Of a DNA stretch of 36,229 bases, positions 1-9,000 are shown piece after piece. This DNA comes from Planctomycetia bacterium (lineage in GTDB: Bacteria; Planctomycetota; MHYJ01; WSZJ01): contig JADLHC010000155.1 in the NCBI GenBank assembly GCA_020849035.1, forward strand, positions 1 through 36,229. The letters run 5' to 3'. The translations under genes were made by a program, and so were the position numbers. Below the pieces are notes generated by a model that did not search any database, was not told where the DNA came from, and was given only the letters and a program-made list of their open reading frames with translations. Each line of letters starts with the position of its first letter. Within the stretch, counting starts at the first letter, position 1.

Positions 1-122
1 ACTCGTCGAGGACGGCATGAGAAAATCACCGGTAAGCCGTGTGCGGGAAACCCGCACGCACGGTTTGAAAGGGGGACGCAGGAACCCGGACCGCTAAAGC
101 GGCACCGCGCCTGCTTTCTACC
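1..122 (+). ncRNA. Group II intron, 3' end (domains V and VI)
   Basis: Positions 34-66 fold into a canonical domain V. A lower stem (AAGCCGTG, 34-41, with CACGGTTT, 59-66) begins with the catalytic AGC. An upper stem (TGCGGG with CCCGCA) closes an AAA loop. The usual two-base CG bulge sits at 57-58. Domain VI follows: GCAGG at 78-82 pairs with CCTGC at 110-114, with an inner hairpin CCGC-TAAA-GCGG at 91-102. The sequence then ends in the typical CTTTCTACC. The 3' splice site is probably near 120-123. The 5' part and any intron-encoded reverse transcriptase lie outside the window. The intron class was not determined. Confidence 0.85.
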
Positions 123-123
123 A

Positions 124-912
124 ATGCAAGGCGAGATTCGAACGCGGCAGGAGGCCGTGGATTACCTGCGCTCGCTGGGATACCTGGCAGAAGCCAGGGA
201 TTGGGCGATGGGCGAGACCGTTCAGGTCTATTGGGGCGAGAAACTGCTCGGTTCCGGCCCGAGTGCCATGAGGTGCTTCGCCTCATCGCTCTGCATTTTC
301 CCCGCTGACGGCGGGTGGAGGCTCGTTGAGTTCAGTTCCAATTGCGAATCTCCCGAAGCGTTTCCGTCGTTGGGCAGTGCGGTCCGGGCGACGCTTGAAG
401 TCATCGCGGGTTCTCGGGAACTGCGTCCAGTCCCGCTCCAGGTCGACGTTCGCCCGATTCCGCCGGCGCTCCCTCCTGGCGCCGAACTCCTCTACCTGCG
501 CGACGACTCGCCTGAATGCCGGACCGACGCGCTGCTGAACGCACTTCGTATGACTCGTTTTCGCTGGGATCCGCCCGCGACGCTGGCCGGAATGCACCTG
601 ATCCGGGATTCGAGAGAATTGGAGGAACTTTGGGCATCCCACGGCGGGACAGTTGGCTCCTGCCCTGCGGTTGACTTCCCGGAGACGATGCTGGTCGCAA
701 TTTTCGGTGGTCCGGGCGAGCGCTCCAGCATTCCGTCGATCCTGCGAGTGTCTCGTGTCGGCGTGGAGATTCGGATCGAGTACGAAATGCGGACTCTGGG
801 TTGGAGGGTGTTCTCCCCCGTTTCGATTGTTGCAATTGCCAGGGTTACCGGAACCCCTGTGTTCGCCCTCCTTTCCGGGCCTGAAACAAGCCCCGAGCAG
901 CCGGAGGCGTGA
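124..912 (+). CDS. Hypothetical protein with PrcB-C-like C-terminal domain, possibly a 3' exon
   Basis: This gives 262 residues from the first ATG, which lies only one or two bases after the group II intron end. There is no Shine-Dalgarno sequence, because the upstream bases belong to intron domain VI. The same frame stays open upstream through the intron to the window edge, so the native start may lie in a 5' exon. Residues 1-95 form an unrecognised alpha/beta domain. Residues 155-250 resemble the PrcB C-terminal family: an opening like LIRDSRELEELW, then PAVDF, a hydrophobic strand, and a late VSIVAIAR strand. There is no signal peptide in the visible part. Base composition is less GC-rich than in the downstream genes. 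Function is unknown; the PrcB-like call rests on pattern only. Confidence 0.6.
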   Translation: MQGEIRTRQEAVDYLRSLGYLAEARDWAMGETVQVYWGEKLLGSGPSAMRCFASSLCIFPADGGWRLVEFSSNCESPEAFPSLGSAVRATLEVIAGSRELRPVPLQVDVRPIPPALPPGAELLYLRDDSPECRTDALLNALRMTRFRWDPPATLAGMHLIRDSRELEELWASHGGTVGSCPAVDFPETMLVAIFGGPGERSSIPSILRVSRVGVEIRIEYEMRTLGWRVFSPVSIVAIARVTGTPVFALLSGPETSPEQPEA

Positions 913-925
913 AGTCCGCCGGGCA

Positions 926-989
926 GGACCATTCTAAGGCCAAGCTAGTTTTGGTCTTGACCATTATTAGAATGCCTCGAGAATGGTCC
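926..989. promoter_or_regulatory. Nested inverted repeats upstream of the DUF4143 ATPase
   Basis: Two overlapping inverted repeats flank the start of the ATPase gene. CATTCTAA at 930-937 matches TTAGAATG at 967-974. GGACCATTC at 926-934 matches GAATGGTCC at 981-989, which includes the start codon. Between them are CCAA/TTGG (940-943 and 951-954) and the palindrome GGTC-TT-GACC (953-962). TAGAAT at 968-973 is a possible -10 box, which would give a nearly leaderless transcript. The segment is more AT-rich than its surroundings. An autoregulatory operator or an RNA structure over the start codon are both possible. Confidence 0.5.
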
Positions 990-2191
990 ATGTGCCCGGC
1001 ATCCCCCGACTCTACGACGCCATCCTCCGCGACCACTTCTTGCGGAACCGCCAGATGGCCTTCTTGTCGGGCCCGCGCCAGGTCGGAAAGACCACTACCT
1101 GCCGTTCGCTGGCTGGGCACTACCTGAACTGGGACGACCCTGACGACCGCCGGCTCATCGTCGAGGGGTCCGGCGCCGTCGCAAGGCGCCTGGGACTCGA
1201 TCGCGCCGGAAAAGGGACCTCCGTCGTCGTCTTCGACGAGCTTCACAAGCACCGAAAGTGGCGCGACTTCCTCAAAGGACTGTTCGACATCTACGGCGAG
1301 GCCGCACGCTTTCTCGTGACCGGGAGCTCGCGGCTCGACGTCTTCCGCCGAGCCGGAGACAGCCTGATGGGGCGGTATTGTCCGTACCGCATGCACCCGC
1401 TCTCGGTGGGTGAACTCCTTCATCCGACGGCGCCCCGGGATCTCCTCGCGCCGCCGGCGGAACTCCCCGAGGGCGAATTCCGGGCGCTCCTCGATCACGG
1501 CGGGTTCCCCGACCCCTTGGTGAAACGCGACCCGCGGGTGACCCGATCGTGGCGCCGGCAGCGCCGGGACCTTGTGCTCCGGATGGACTCGCGCGATTTC
1601 ACGAACATCAGCGACATCGCGCGCCTGGAGGTGCTCGGAGACATCCTCGCCGAGCGCTCTGCGACCCAGCTTGTGTTTGCCCGGCTCGCGTCCGACCTCA
1701 GCGTGGCGATCGACACGGCGCGCCGCTGGGTGGACGCGCTCGCTTCCCTTCATTACGGCTTCCTCCTCCGCCCGTGGTCGAAGTCCATCGCGAAGTCGCT
1801 TCGCAAGGAACCCAAGTGGTACCTGCGCGACTGGTCGGGGATTGCGAATCCCGGGGCGCGGGCGGAGACCTTTGTGGCGGCGCACCTGCTCAAGGCGGTC
1901 GAGGGGTGGACGGACCTCGGATTCGGCGATTTCGAGTTGCGGTACCTGAGGGACAAGCAGAAGCGCGAGGTGGACTTCGTCGTGATCCGGGATGGGAAGC
2001 CGTGGATGCTCGTGGAGGCGAAGGCGGGGGACGGCCCGTTGTCGCCGGCGCTGGAGTACTTCCAGGCGGCGACGAAGGCGCCGCACGCGTTCCAGGTGGT
2101 GGTGGACGCGCCGTTCGTGGTGGCGGACGCGGTCGAGCGCAAGGGGCCGGTGATCGTGCCGGCGCGGACGCTGCTGTCGCAGCTGCTCTAG
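983..2191 (+). CDS. AAA_14/DUF4143 family ATP-binding protein
   Basis: This is a 402-residue predicted ATPase of the AAA_14 plus DUF4143 type. The Walker A motif is GPRQVGKTT at residues 30-38, Walker B is VVVFDE at 81-86, and a sensor-like LVTGSSR lies at 111-117. The C-terminal half carries the DUF4143 signature: E295 in the helix GARAETFVAAHLL, then KREVDFVV at 328-335 and LVEAKAG at 343-349. This resembles a PD-(D/E)xK nuclease-type core. Family members are common, often mobile, and functionally undefined. The start ATG lies inside the right arm of an inverted repeat and has no clear ribosome binding site, so the transcript may be leaderless. There is no signal peptide. The neighbourhood (intron, lower GC) suggests accessory DNA. 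Confidence 0.9.
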   Translation: MVHVPGIPRLYDAILRDHFLRNRQMAFLSGPRQVGKTTTCRSLAGHYLNWDDPDDRRLIVEGSGAVARRLGLDRAGKGTSVVVFDELHKHRKWRDFLKGLFDIYGEAARFLVTGSSRLDVFRRAGDSLMGRYCPYRMHPLSVGELLHPTAPRDLLAPPAELPEGEFRALLDHGGFPDPLVKRDPRVTRSWRRQRRDLVLRMDSRDFTNISDIARLEVLGDILAERSATQLVFARLASDLSVAIDTARRWVDALASLHYGFLLRPWSKSIAKSLRKEPKWYLRDWSGIANPGARAETFVAAHLLKAVEGWTDLGFGDFELRYLRDKQKREVDFVVIRDGKPWMLVEAKAGDGPLSPALEYFQAATKAPHAFQVVVDAPFVVADAVERKGPVIVPARTLLSQLL

Positions 2192-2308
2192 AGCACAAGA
2201 CACTGCGCCACAAGAGGTTGCAACATTCTGAAATCCCCCGCCGAGCCGTCGCTTCCTCCTGTTCTCCAGGGCGCGGGGAATCGGCCCCGCTCACTGAGGA
2301 GGCGCACC

Positions 2309-2743
2309 ATGAAGCACGTCATCGCCCTGGCCCTCTGCGCCGTCACGATGGTTTCCGTCGCGCTGGCGGGCGACGGGAAGCCGGCGTGTCCGAAGAAGGG
2401 GAAGGGGGACGCGAAGGCCTGCGAGAAGAAGGAGGCGGGAAAGCCGTGCGGGAAGAAGGAGGCGAAGGGGGGCGCGGACTGGCGCGCCGGGGCGCTGGAG
2501 GGCCGGAAGCAGTGCGCCGCCGGCGGGCACAAGTACTGCGGCGAGAAGGCGGCGGGGCTGTGCAAGGACGGCGAGTGCGGCCAGGCGGGCCACGAGGCGT
2601 GCCGTGCGGCGGCGCCGGCGGCGTGCGAAGCACGGGCGAAGGAGCTTGCGGCGGAGCTGGCCGGGGGAGGAGAGAAGAAGGCGAAGCGCGACGGGAAGCC
2701 GGGCGATCTGCCGGCGAAAAAGAAGGAGGACTCGAAGAACTGA
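2309..2743 (+). CDS. Small secreted cysteine- and lysine-rich protein
   Basis: This 144-residue protein has a clear signal peptide (residues 1-20, ending SVALAG). The mature part is low in complexity and rich in Lys, Glu, Gly and Ala. It has nine cysteines spread through the chain (CPKK, CEKK, CGKK, CAAGGHKYC, CKDGEC, CRAA, CEAR). The start is supported by GAGGAGG about eight bases upstream. No known domain was recognised. The CxKK-like repeats and paired cysteines could bind metal or form disulfides outside the cytoplasm, but that is inference. The gene stands alone, 117 bp after the ATPase and 320 bp before the giant gene. Confidence 0.75.
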   Translation: MKHVIALALCAVTMVSVALAGDGKPACPKKGKGDAKACEKKEAGKPCGKKEAKGGADWRAGALEGRKQCAAGGHKYCGEKAAGLCKDGECGQAGHEACRAAAPAACEARAKELAAELAGGGEKKAKRDGKPGDLPAKKKEDSKN

Positions 2744-3063
2744 CCGGTCGCAGATGAAGAAAGCCGGCGTGGGAGACCGCGCCGGTACCTTCGAACGTCC
2801 GGGCCGGAAGGCGGCTTGCGCCGCCTCCGGCCCGTCGGGCGTTACGGGAGGGCGCGCGAGCCTTCGATGGCGAAACCCTCGTTTCCAGGGGAATCGGGAA
2901 GCGCCGGGCGGCTGAACGGTACCGAGCGGAGTTCGTCGGGATGGCGCAAATCCACGCAAGGATGGAATTTTCGGGCACTTGGACCGCCCCGCATCCATTC
3001 TGGGTGCCTGCAAGAGGCCCGTGATTTGATCGCCGATCTCGCCCCCTTGTCCAGGAGCCTGCC
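2744..3063. other. 320-bp intergenic region
   Basis: No convincing gene was found here. The notable content is the long hairpin at 2801-2833 and, at the right end, an AGGAG ribosome binding site seven bases before the start of the giant gene. Several short open frames cross it, but they lack start signals and protein-like composition. No confident -35/-10 pair was found. Confidence 0.6.
2801..2833 (+). terminator. Strong GC hairpin, possible terminator
   Basis: The left arm GGGCCGGAAGGCGGC (2801-2815) pairs with GCCGCCTCCGGCCC (2820-2833). It forms 14 base pairs with one bulged A and a TTGC loop. It lies 58 bp after the Cys-rich gene. No T-run follows, so it is either a GC-type terminator without a U tract or an RNA-stabilising hairpin. 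Confidence 0.45.
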
Positions 3064-6000
3064 ATGCGTCGCGTACCGCTTCTCGCCATCGCCGTCGTAA
3101 TGAGCCTGGCCACGGTCGACTCAGTGAGGTCGGAGGAGGGGAAGGGCAGGCGAGTGCCGCCCGGAGCGTTGACTCTCCTCGTGACCGCGGGCGGGAAACC
3201 GACGGCGGGCGTGGTTGTTCACGTCGGTCCGCGGTATGCGGGGACGGGGCTGGATGGACGGGCCGTCCTCGACGGGGTGCCCGCAGGAACCTGGAAGCTC
3301 GTCGTGGAAGAACTGGGATTCGATCGCATCGAGCGCGAACTTCAGGTCGGGGAAGGGCCGCGTCCCGTCGTCGAGGTGCCGCTCGCGGCGGTCAAGCCGG
3401 CGACGGTTCGCGGGCAGATCGTCCTCGCGGGGGACGGCCGGGGCCTGGCCGGCGCGGTGGTTCGCGTGGACCCGGTGTCCGTCGCGGCCCAGGCCCGGGG
3501 GCCGTTCGACTTCACCACGGACTTCGACGGGCGGTTCACGCTTCTGTCCGTCCCTCCGGGGCGCTATCGGGCGGCCGTCCGTGCGGACGGCTGCAAGGCC
3601 GCAGGGTGGGATTTCGACGTCGCGCCGGGGATGGCCGACCTGGCGTGGGAGCTTCGTGGCATCTATGAGGAGGCCACGCTGGCGGTGGAGGTGAAGGACG
3701 CGGCGACGGGGAAGGCCGTCGCCGGCGCGCGGGTCATCCTGGCGGAGGCCTGGCCGCAGGGGGCCATGGGCACGCGCGACTGCGACGCATCGGGACGCGC
3801 CGAGTTCGCGGGGCTCCAGTTCGGCCTGCTGAACTGGGCCGATGGAAAGGGCGCGGTGGCGCGTGCACGTCGCCACGTGAGCGTGCGCGTCGAGGCCGAG
3901 GGGTATCAGCCCGCCGTGGTTCCGGCGGCGCTGTCCCAGGGCTCCCGCGTGCAGGTGGCCGTGAATCCGCTTGCTGTGGTGAAGGAGCAGGAACCCAATC
4001 CCCAGGCCCAGCCGCAGGCGATCCTGTCGGGGGCGCCCGTCGAGTTCCGCCTCAACCCGGTCGGGGACGTGGATGCCTTCCGCCTCCGCGTCCGCAATCC
4101 CGCCCTCCTGCGCTTCGAGACCGAGCCCAAGGGCGTCCTCGAGCTGTGGGGCCGCGTGCTGACGGCGGACGGGCGGCTCATGACCGAGCGCGGCTGCGGC
4201 CTTAACGACACTCTGACGATGGTGGCGGAAGCGGCGCCGGGCGAGTACCGGGTGGAGATCAGCGAGTGGGGGAACAACGCGGCCAGCGAGACGCCGGTCT
4301 ACCTGCGCGTGACGGAGATCCCCGCGCCGGACCCGTTCGAGCCGAACGAGACACAGGAGACGGCCAGGGCGGTGCGATCCGGGGAAGAGCTGCGGGGCTG
4401 CACGTTTCCCGCGGGGGACCAGGACTGGTTCCGCCTCGAGATGAAGCGGCCCGGGCACCTCCGGATCACGCGGCCGGCGCACGTCCTGGAGACCTGGATC
4501 CGCGTCGTCGACGCCCAGGGGCGGGTCCGGGGCGAGACGGGAGCGGGCTCGAGGCAGCCGCTCGATCTCCAGGTCGGGCTGGACGCCGGGACCTTCGGGC
4601 TCCAGGTCCAGGAGTGGGGAAACAACGGGTCCTCGACCGAGCCCTGGACGATCCGCGTGGAGACCTGGCTCGACGACGGAGTGGACGACCCCGCGCCACA
4701 GCAGGGGCGCGTCGCGGCCGTCCGGACGCTTGCCCTGAACTCGCTCGCCGGGGCAACCATCGATCCCGTCGGAGATGCCGACCGCTTCGCCGTCCCGCTG
4801 CCCAGCGCGGGCGTGGTGAAACTGCGCGCGACCGGTCCGACGGAACTGTGGATGAGGCTCATCGCGGCCGACGGAAAGGTCCTGACGGAGGGCGGCACCG
4901 GCGCCGGCGGGACGCTGGCGCTCGAGTGGAGCGCGACGGGTCCGTGCACCCCGGTCCTGGAACTCTCGGAATGGGGCAACAACGGCTGGTCTCCGTCCCC
5001 CTATTCCGTCTGGACCGCCTGGGTTCCGTGTGACGAGACCGAGGCCCTCCAGCGGAACGAGTCGCTCCGCGACGCCTCCGATGCCGACCCGGGGGACATT
5101 CTCCGCGGCAGCATGTCGCCCGTCGGTGACCAGGACTTCTGGCGCCTGACCACCCCCGGCCCCGGACGCCTCACCGTCCAGGGCTCCGCGCCCACGGAAC
5201 TCTGGGTGCGCCTCCTGGGCCCGACCGGGCAGATCCTCAACGAGGGCGGCGTAGGCGACGGACAGGAGGGAACCTGGACCGCCAACATCCCCGTCGGAAC
5301 GTGCTTCGTCCACGTCCAGGAGTGGGGCAACAACGGCGCCCACTCCGGCGACTACGCCCTCCGCACGCGCTTCGACCGCGCCGAGCCCGCCGAGCGCGAA
5401 CCCCTCAACACCGATCCCGTGCGCCTGATCAAGCCCGGCGAGGCCCGCTCGTTCTTCATGGACCAGGTCGGCGACCGCGACCGCTTCGTCTTCGACATCG
5501 CCGAGAAGGGACGATTTTCCGTGCGCCTCGGCGCGGCGACGGAGATCTGGGCGCGGCTGTTCGACGACCGGACGGGGAAGATGGTGTGGGAAGGCGGGAC
5601 GGGAGCGGGGTGGCCGAAGTGGGATTTCGAAGCGGCGGGGCCGACGCGCTATCGCCTGGAGATGGAGGAGTGGGGGAACAACGGGTGGAGCCCGGAGCCG
5701 TCGTGGGTGCTGGTGGACGGGAAGGGCCGGGAGATTCCGGCGGTGCGGGTCGGCGGGGTGGCGGAGGCGACGGATCCGCTGAAGGTCGTGTTCTCGCGAG
5801 CGGAAGTGAAGGGAGCGGCGGCGCCGAAATCGGTGCGTGTGGACGCGGACGGCGACGGGAAGGCCGACTTTGACCTGCCCGCGGGCGGGGCGACCTTCAC
5901 GTATGCCGCGGAGGGCACCTACCCGGCCGAGTCGTGGGCGGAGAGCGCCGACGGCATCGTCACCCGCACGACGTTCTGGGTGTCGGCGACGGGCCCGCGC

Positions 6001-9000
6001 GAGAAGAAGGGAGTGCAGCTCCGCGTGGACGATCCGCGGGAGGGCGCGACGCTGGAATCCGAGAGTCGCTGCCGCGTGCGCGCGGTCAGCTACACGGGTG
6101 CGCGCGTCGTTTCCGTGTCCGCGGCGCTCGACGGTCGCGCGGCCGCCTCTTCGCATTCGGCGCCGTTCGACCTGGACGTGCCTTGGCTGGCCGCCGGGGC
6201 GGGCGAGCACGTGCTCGCGGTCACGGCGGTGGACGCGAAGGGGGAGTCCGCGACGGTGGAGCGGCGATTCCGCGTCTCGGAGTACTTCGACCTGCAGCCG
6301 GCCGACGGCGCGGTCGTTTCGGGGAACGAAGTCCGCGTGAGCTGGCGGTCGGCCGGCTGGGGGAAAGCGGCGGCGCGGTTCCGGCCGAAGGGCACGGAGG
6401 CGTGGAAGGAAGTGCTCGGCGAACGCGGGCGCGACCGGCGCGTCGTCCTGGAGGGGCTCGAGCCCGGACAGGTCTACGAATTCCAGGCGATCGGTGACGG
6501 GGAGCCCTCCGCCGTCCGGACGGTCACGCGGGTCAAGGGCCTCGCGTTCGGCCGCGGGCGCTACGGCGCGACGATCGCCCGCGACTACGACCAGCGCCTC
6601 GGCATCTCCGTACGCAACCACTCGGACAAGGCGATGACCGTGCGCCTCGAGTGCGGCAAGCCTGCCGCCGAGAGCCGGCTCCTGGTCGGGTTCGTCGGCG
6701 AAGGTTCCGAAGGACGCCCCTTCTCGCTCCAGCCGGGCGAGGAACGGGACTTCCTGCTCGGGATCTCGGCCCAGGACGTCCTGGCGCCGGTTCACCGCTT
6801 CCCCGTCCGCATCTCCTCCGAGAGCGGTTTCAGCGACGAGGCCGAGGTCGAAGTGACGGTAAAGCTGCCCGTGGTGAAGCTGGAGTGGCAGGACCTGGGG
6901 GCGGAGAAGGACGGGCTGGGGAAGAAGTACCGCCTGTGGAACCGCGGGGACGGATTGACGGACCTGAAGATCGGCGCGGACCGGCCGGGAGTGGCGGTGG
7001 AGCCGGCGGCGGACCATGCGATGCTCCCCGCGGGCGGCGCGATGGACGTGCTCGTCCGCCCCGTGCTGGGCGAGGGATTCACGGGAACCGAGGCGGAGAT
7101 CCGCGCCGGAGCTTTCGACAAATCGGAGACCCGCAAGTTCACGTGCGCGCTTCCCGACGGCGAGAAGATCCACGGCGTGGACCTCGTGTGCGGGGCCGGG
7201 ACGGGCGGAGATCTGGAAGCGGTGATGCGGGCGCGGTCGCTCGCCGGTGCGTGGCTGGACCCGGGTTACGTGGACTGGAGCCGCCGCGAATCGCCGCAGG
7301 ACACGGACGGGGACGGGCGGCCGGACCGGTGGACGTTGGACGACCGGAAGGAGTTCATCCGGTGGACGGGGATGGACACGGACGGGGACGGCGAGGTGGA
7401 CTTCGTGCACGGGGACGTCGGCCTCGACGGGCAGGTGGACTACGCCGGCTTCCGCACCGCAGGCGGCTGGGAGCGCACGAACCTCGTGGACGCATGGCTC
7501 GAGATGGGCTTCAGCCTGCCCTGGGCGCGCGATGCGTACGAGAAGCACGACCTCGACGTCGTCATGAACGGCCGCGTCGTCGGGAGGCTCCGGGACACCG
7601 TTCCGGAAGGGAACTACGCGTTCCCGATTCCCGCGTCGGCCATCCGGTTCGGCGACGACGGCACGCCCGGCGACAACTCGTTCGAGCTGGCGTCGGAACA
7701 CCTGCGCGGCGGGCACTACGTCGTCTCGAGCGACTTCAACGTCCGCACCCGGCTGACGTCGAGCCGCGTGTGGGCGGCGGGGAAGACGGAGGAGGAGGCG
7801 CGGAAGCGCGTGCTGGGGACGGAGGGGTTGAGCCTGGCGGGTCCGGACTGGAGCGTCTCCAGCCGGGAGATCGCGGGGCCTGCGGGCGGGACGGCGCGCA
7901 AGGGGGAGGTCGTTTCGCTGTCGGTCCCGCTGAGGAACCTCGGGGCGGCCGGCGCGGACCGGGTGGAGGTCGCGCTCGCCCGGGCGCTGCCCGGCGGAAC
8001 GCCCGTGGAGCTCGCGCGGCAGGTCGTCGAAGGCCCGCCGCTCGGCGGCGCGACGGTCGTGACCTTTCCGTGGACGGCGGCCGCCGGCACCCACTCCCTT
8101 CGCATCATCGCCGACCCCGATCGCGCGACGGGCGACCCCGATCCTGGGAACAACGTCGCGATGATCACCGTGACCGTGCCGGGCGACGACGCGAAGCCCA
8201 CGATCGCGCTCGAGGGGATCACGGACGGCGCGACTCTCAGCGGCACGGCGCTCCGGGCGCGCGCCCGGGCCAGCGACGACTCCGGCGTGGCGCGCGTCGA
8301 GGCCCGCGTGGACGGCGGGCTCTGGACCGAGCTCGAGCCGGGGGCGGAGGGATTCGACGTGAAGGGTCTGCTCCAGCCCGGCGCGCACCGCGTGGACGTC
8401 CGCGCCGTGGACGGCGGGGGGAACATCGCGGAGCAGGGCGCCCGCGTGAACGTGGACGCGAAGCTCCCCGAGGCCGCCGTCGAGGGGCTGGCCGCCGGGC
8501 AGTCGTTCGACACGCGGACCGCCCCGGTGGCGATCCGCACGGGCCCCGACGCCGCGCTCGCCGGCGTCCGCGTCAACGGCGGCCCGTGGCAGAAGCTCCC
8601 GATCCGCGACGGCGTTGCGAAGGGCGCCGTGCGCCTGCCGTACGGCAACGCCAACGTCGAGACGATGGTGGCCGATGGCCAGGGGGCGATCCGGAAGTCC
8701 AGCACCCCCGTGACCTGCACCGCCCAGCCGGACGGCCCCGAACCGCCGCTCGGCGAACCCGAGCAGGGCATCGTGGACGTCCCCGGGCTCGGCGCCGTCG
8801 ACCTCTTCGCCTCCCCGAGCCAGGTCGTCGCCCCCCGCCGGGCTCCCGCTCCACGGAACGCGGATGCCGGGACTCCCGACCAGCCCGCCGCCGCTTCCGC
8901 CCCGCCGCGTCCCTGGTCCGCCGGCGCGCCCGCCAGGCCGTCCGCGTCGCGCCAGCTCGCCGTCCGGCGCCGGCAGCAGGACTGGTACTGCACGAACCGG

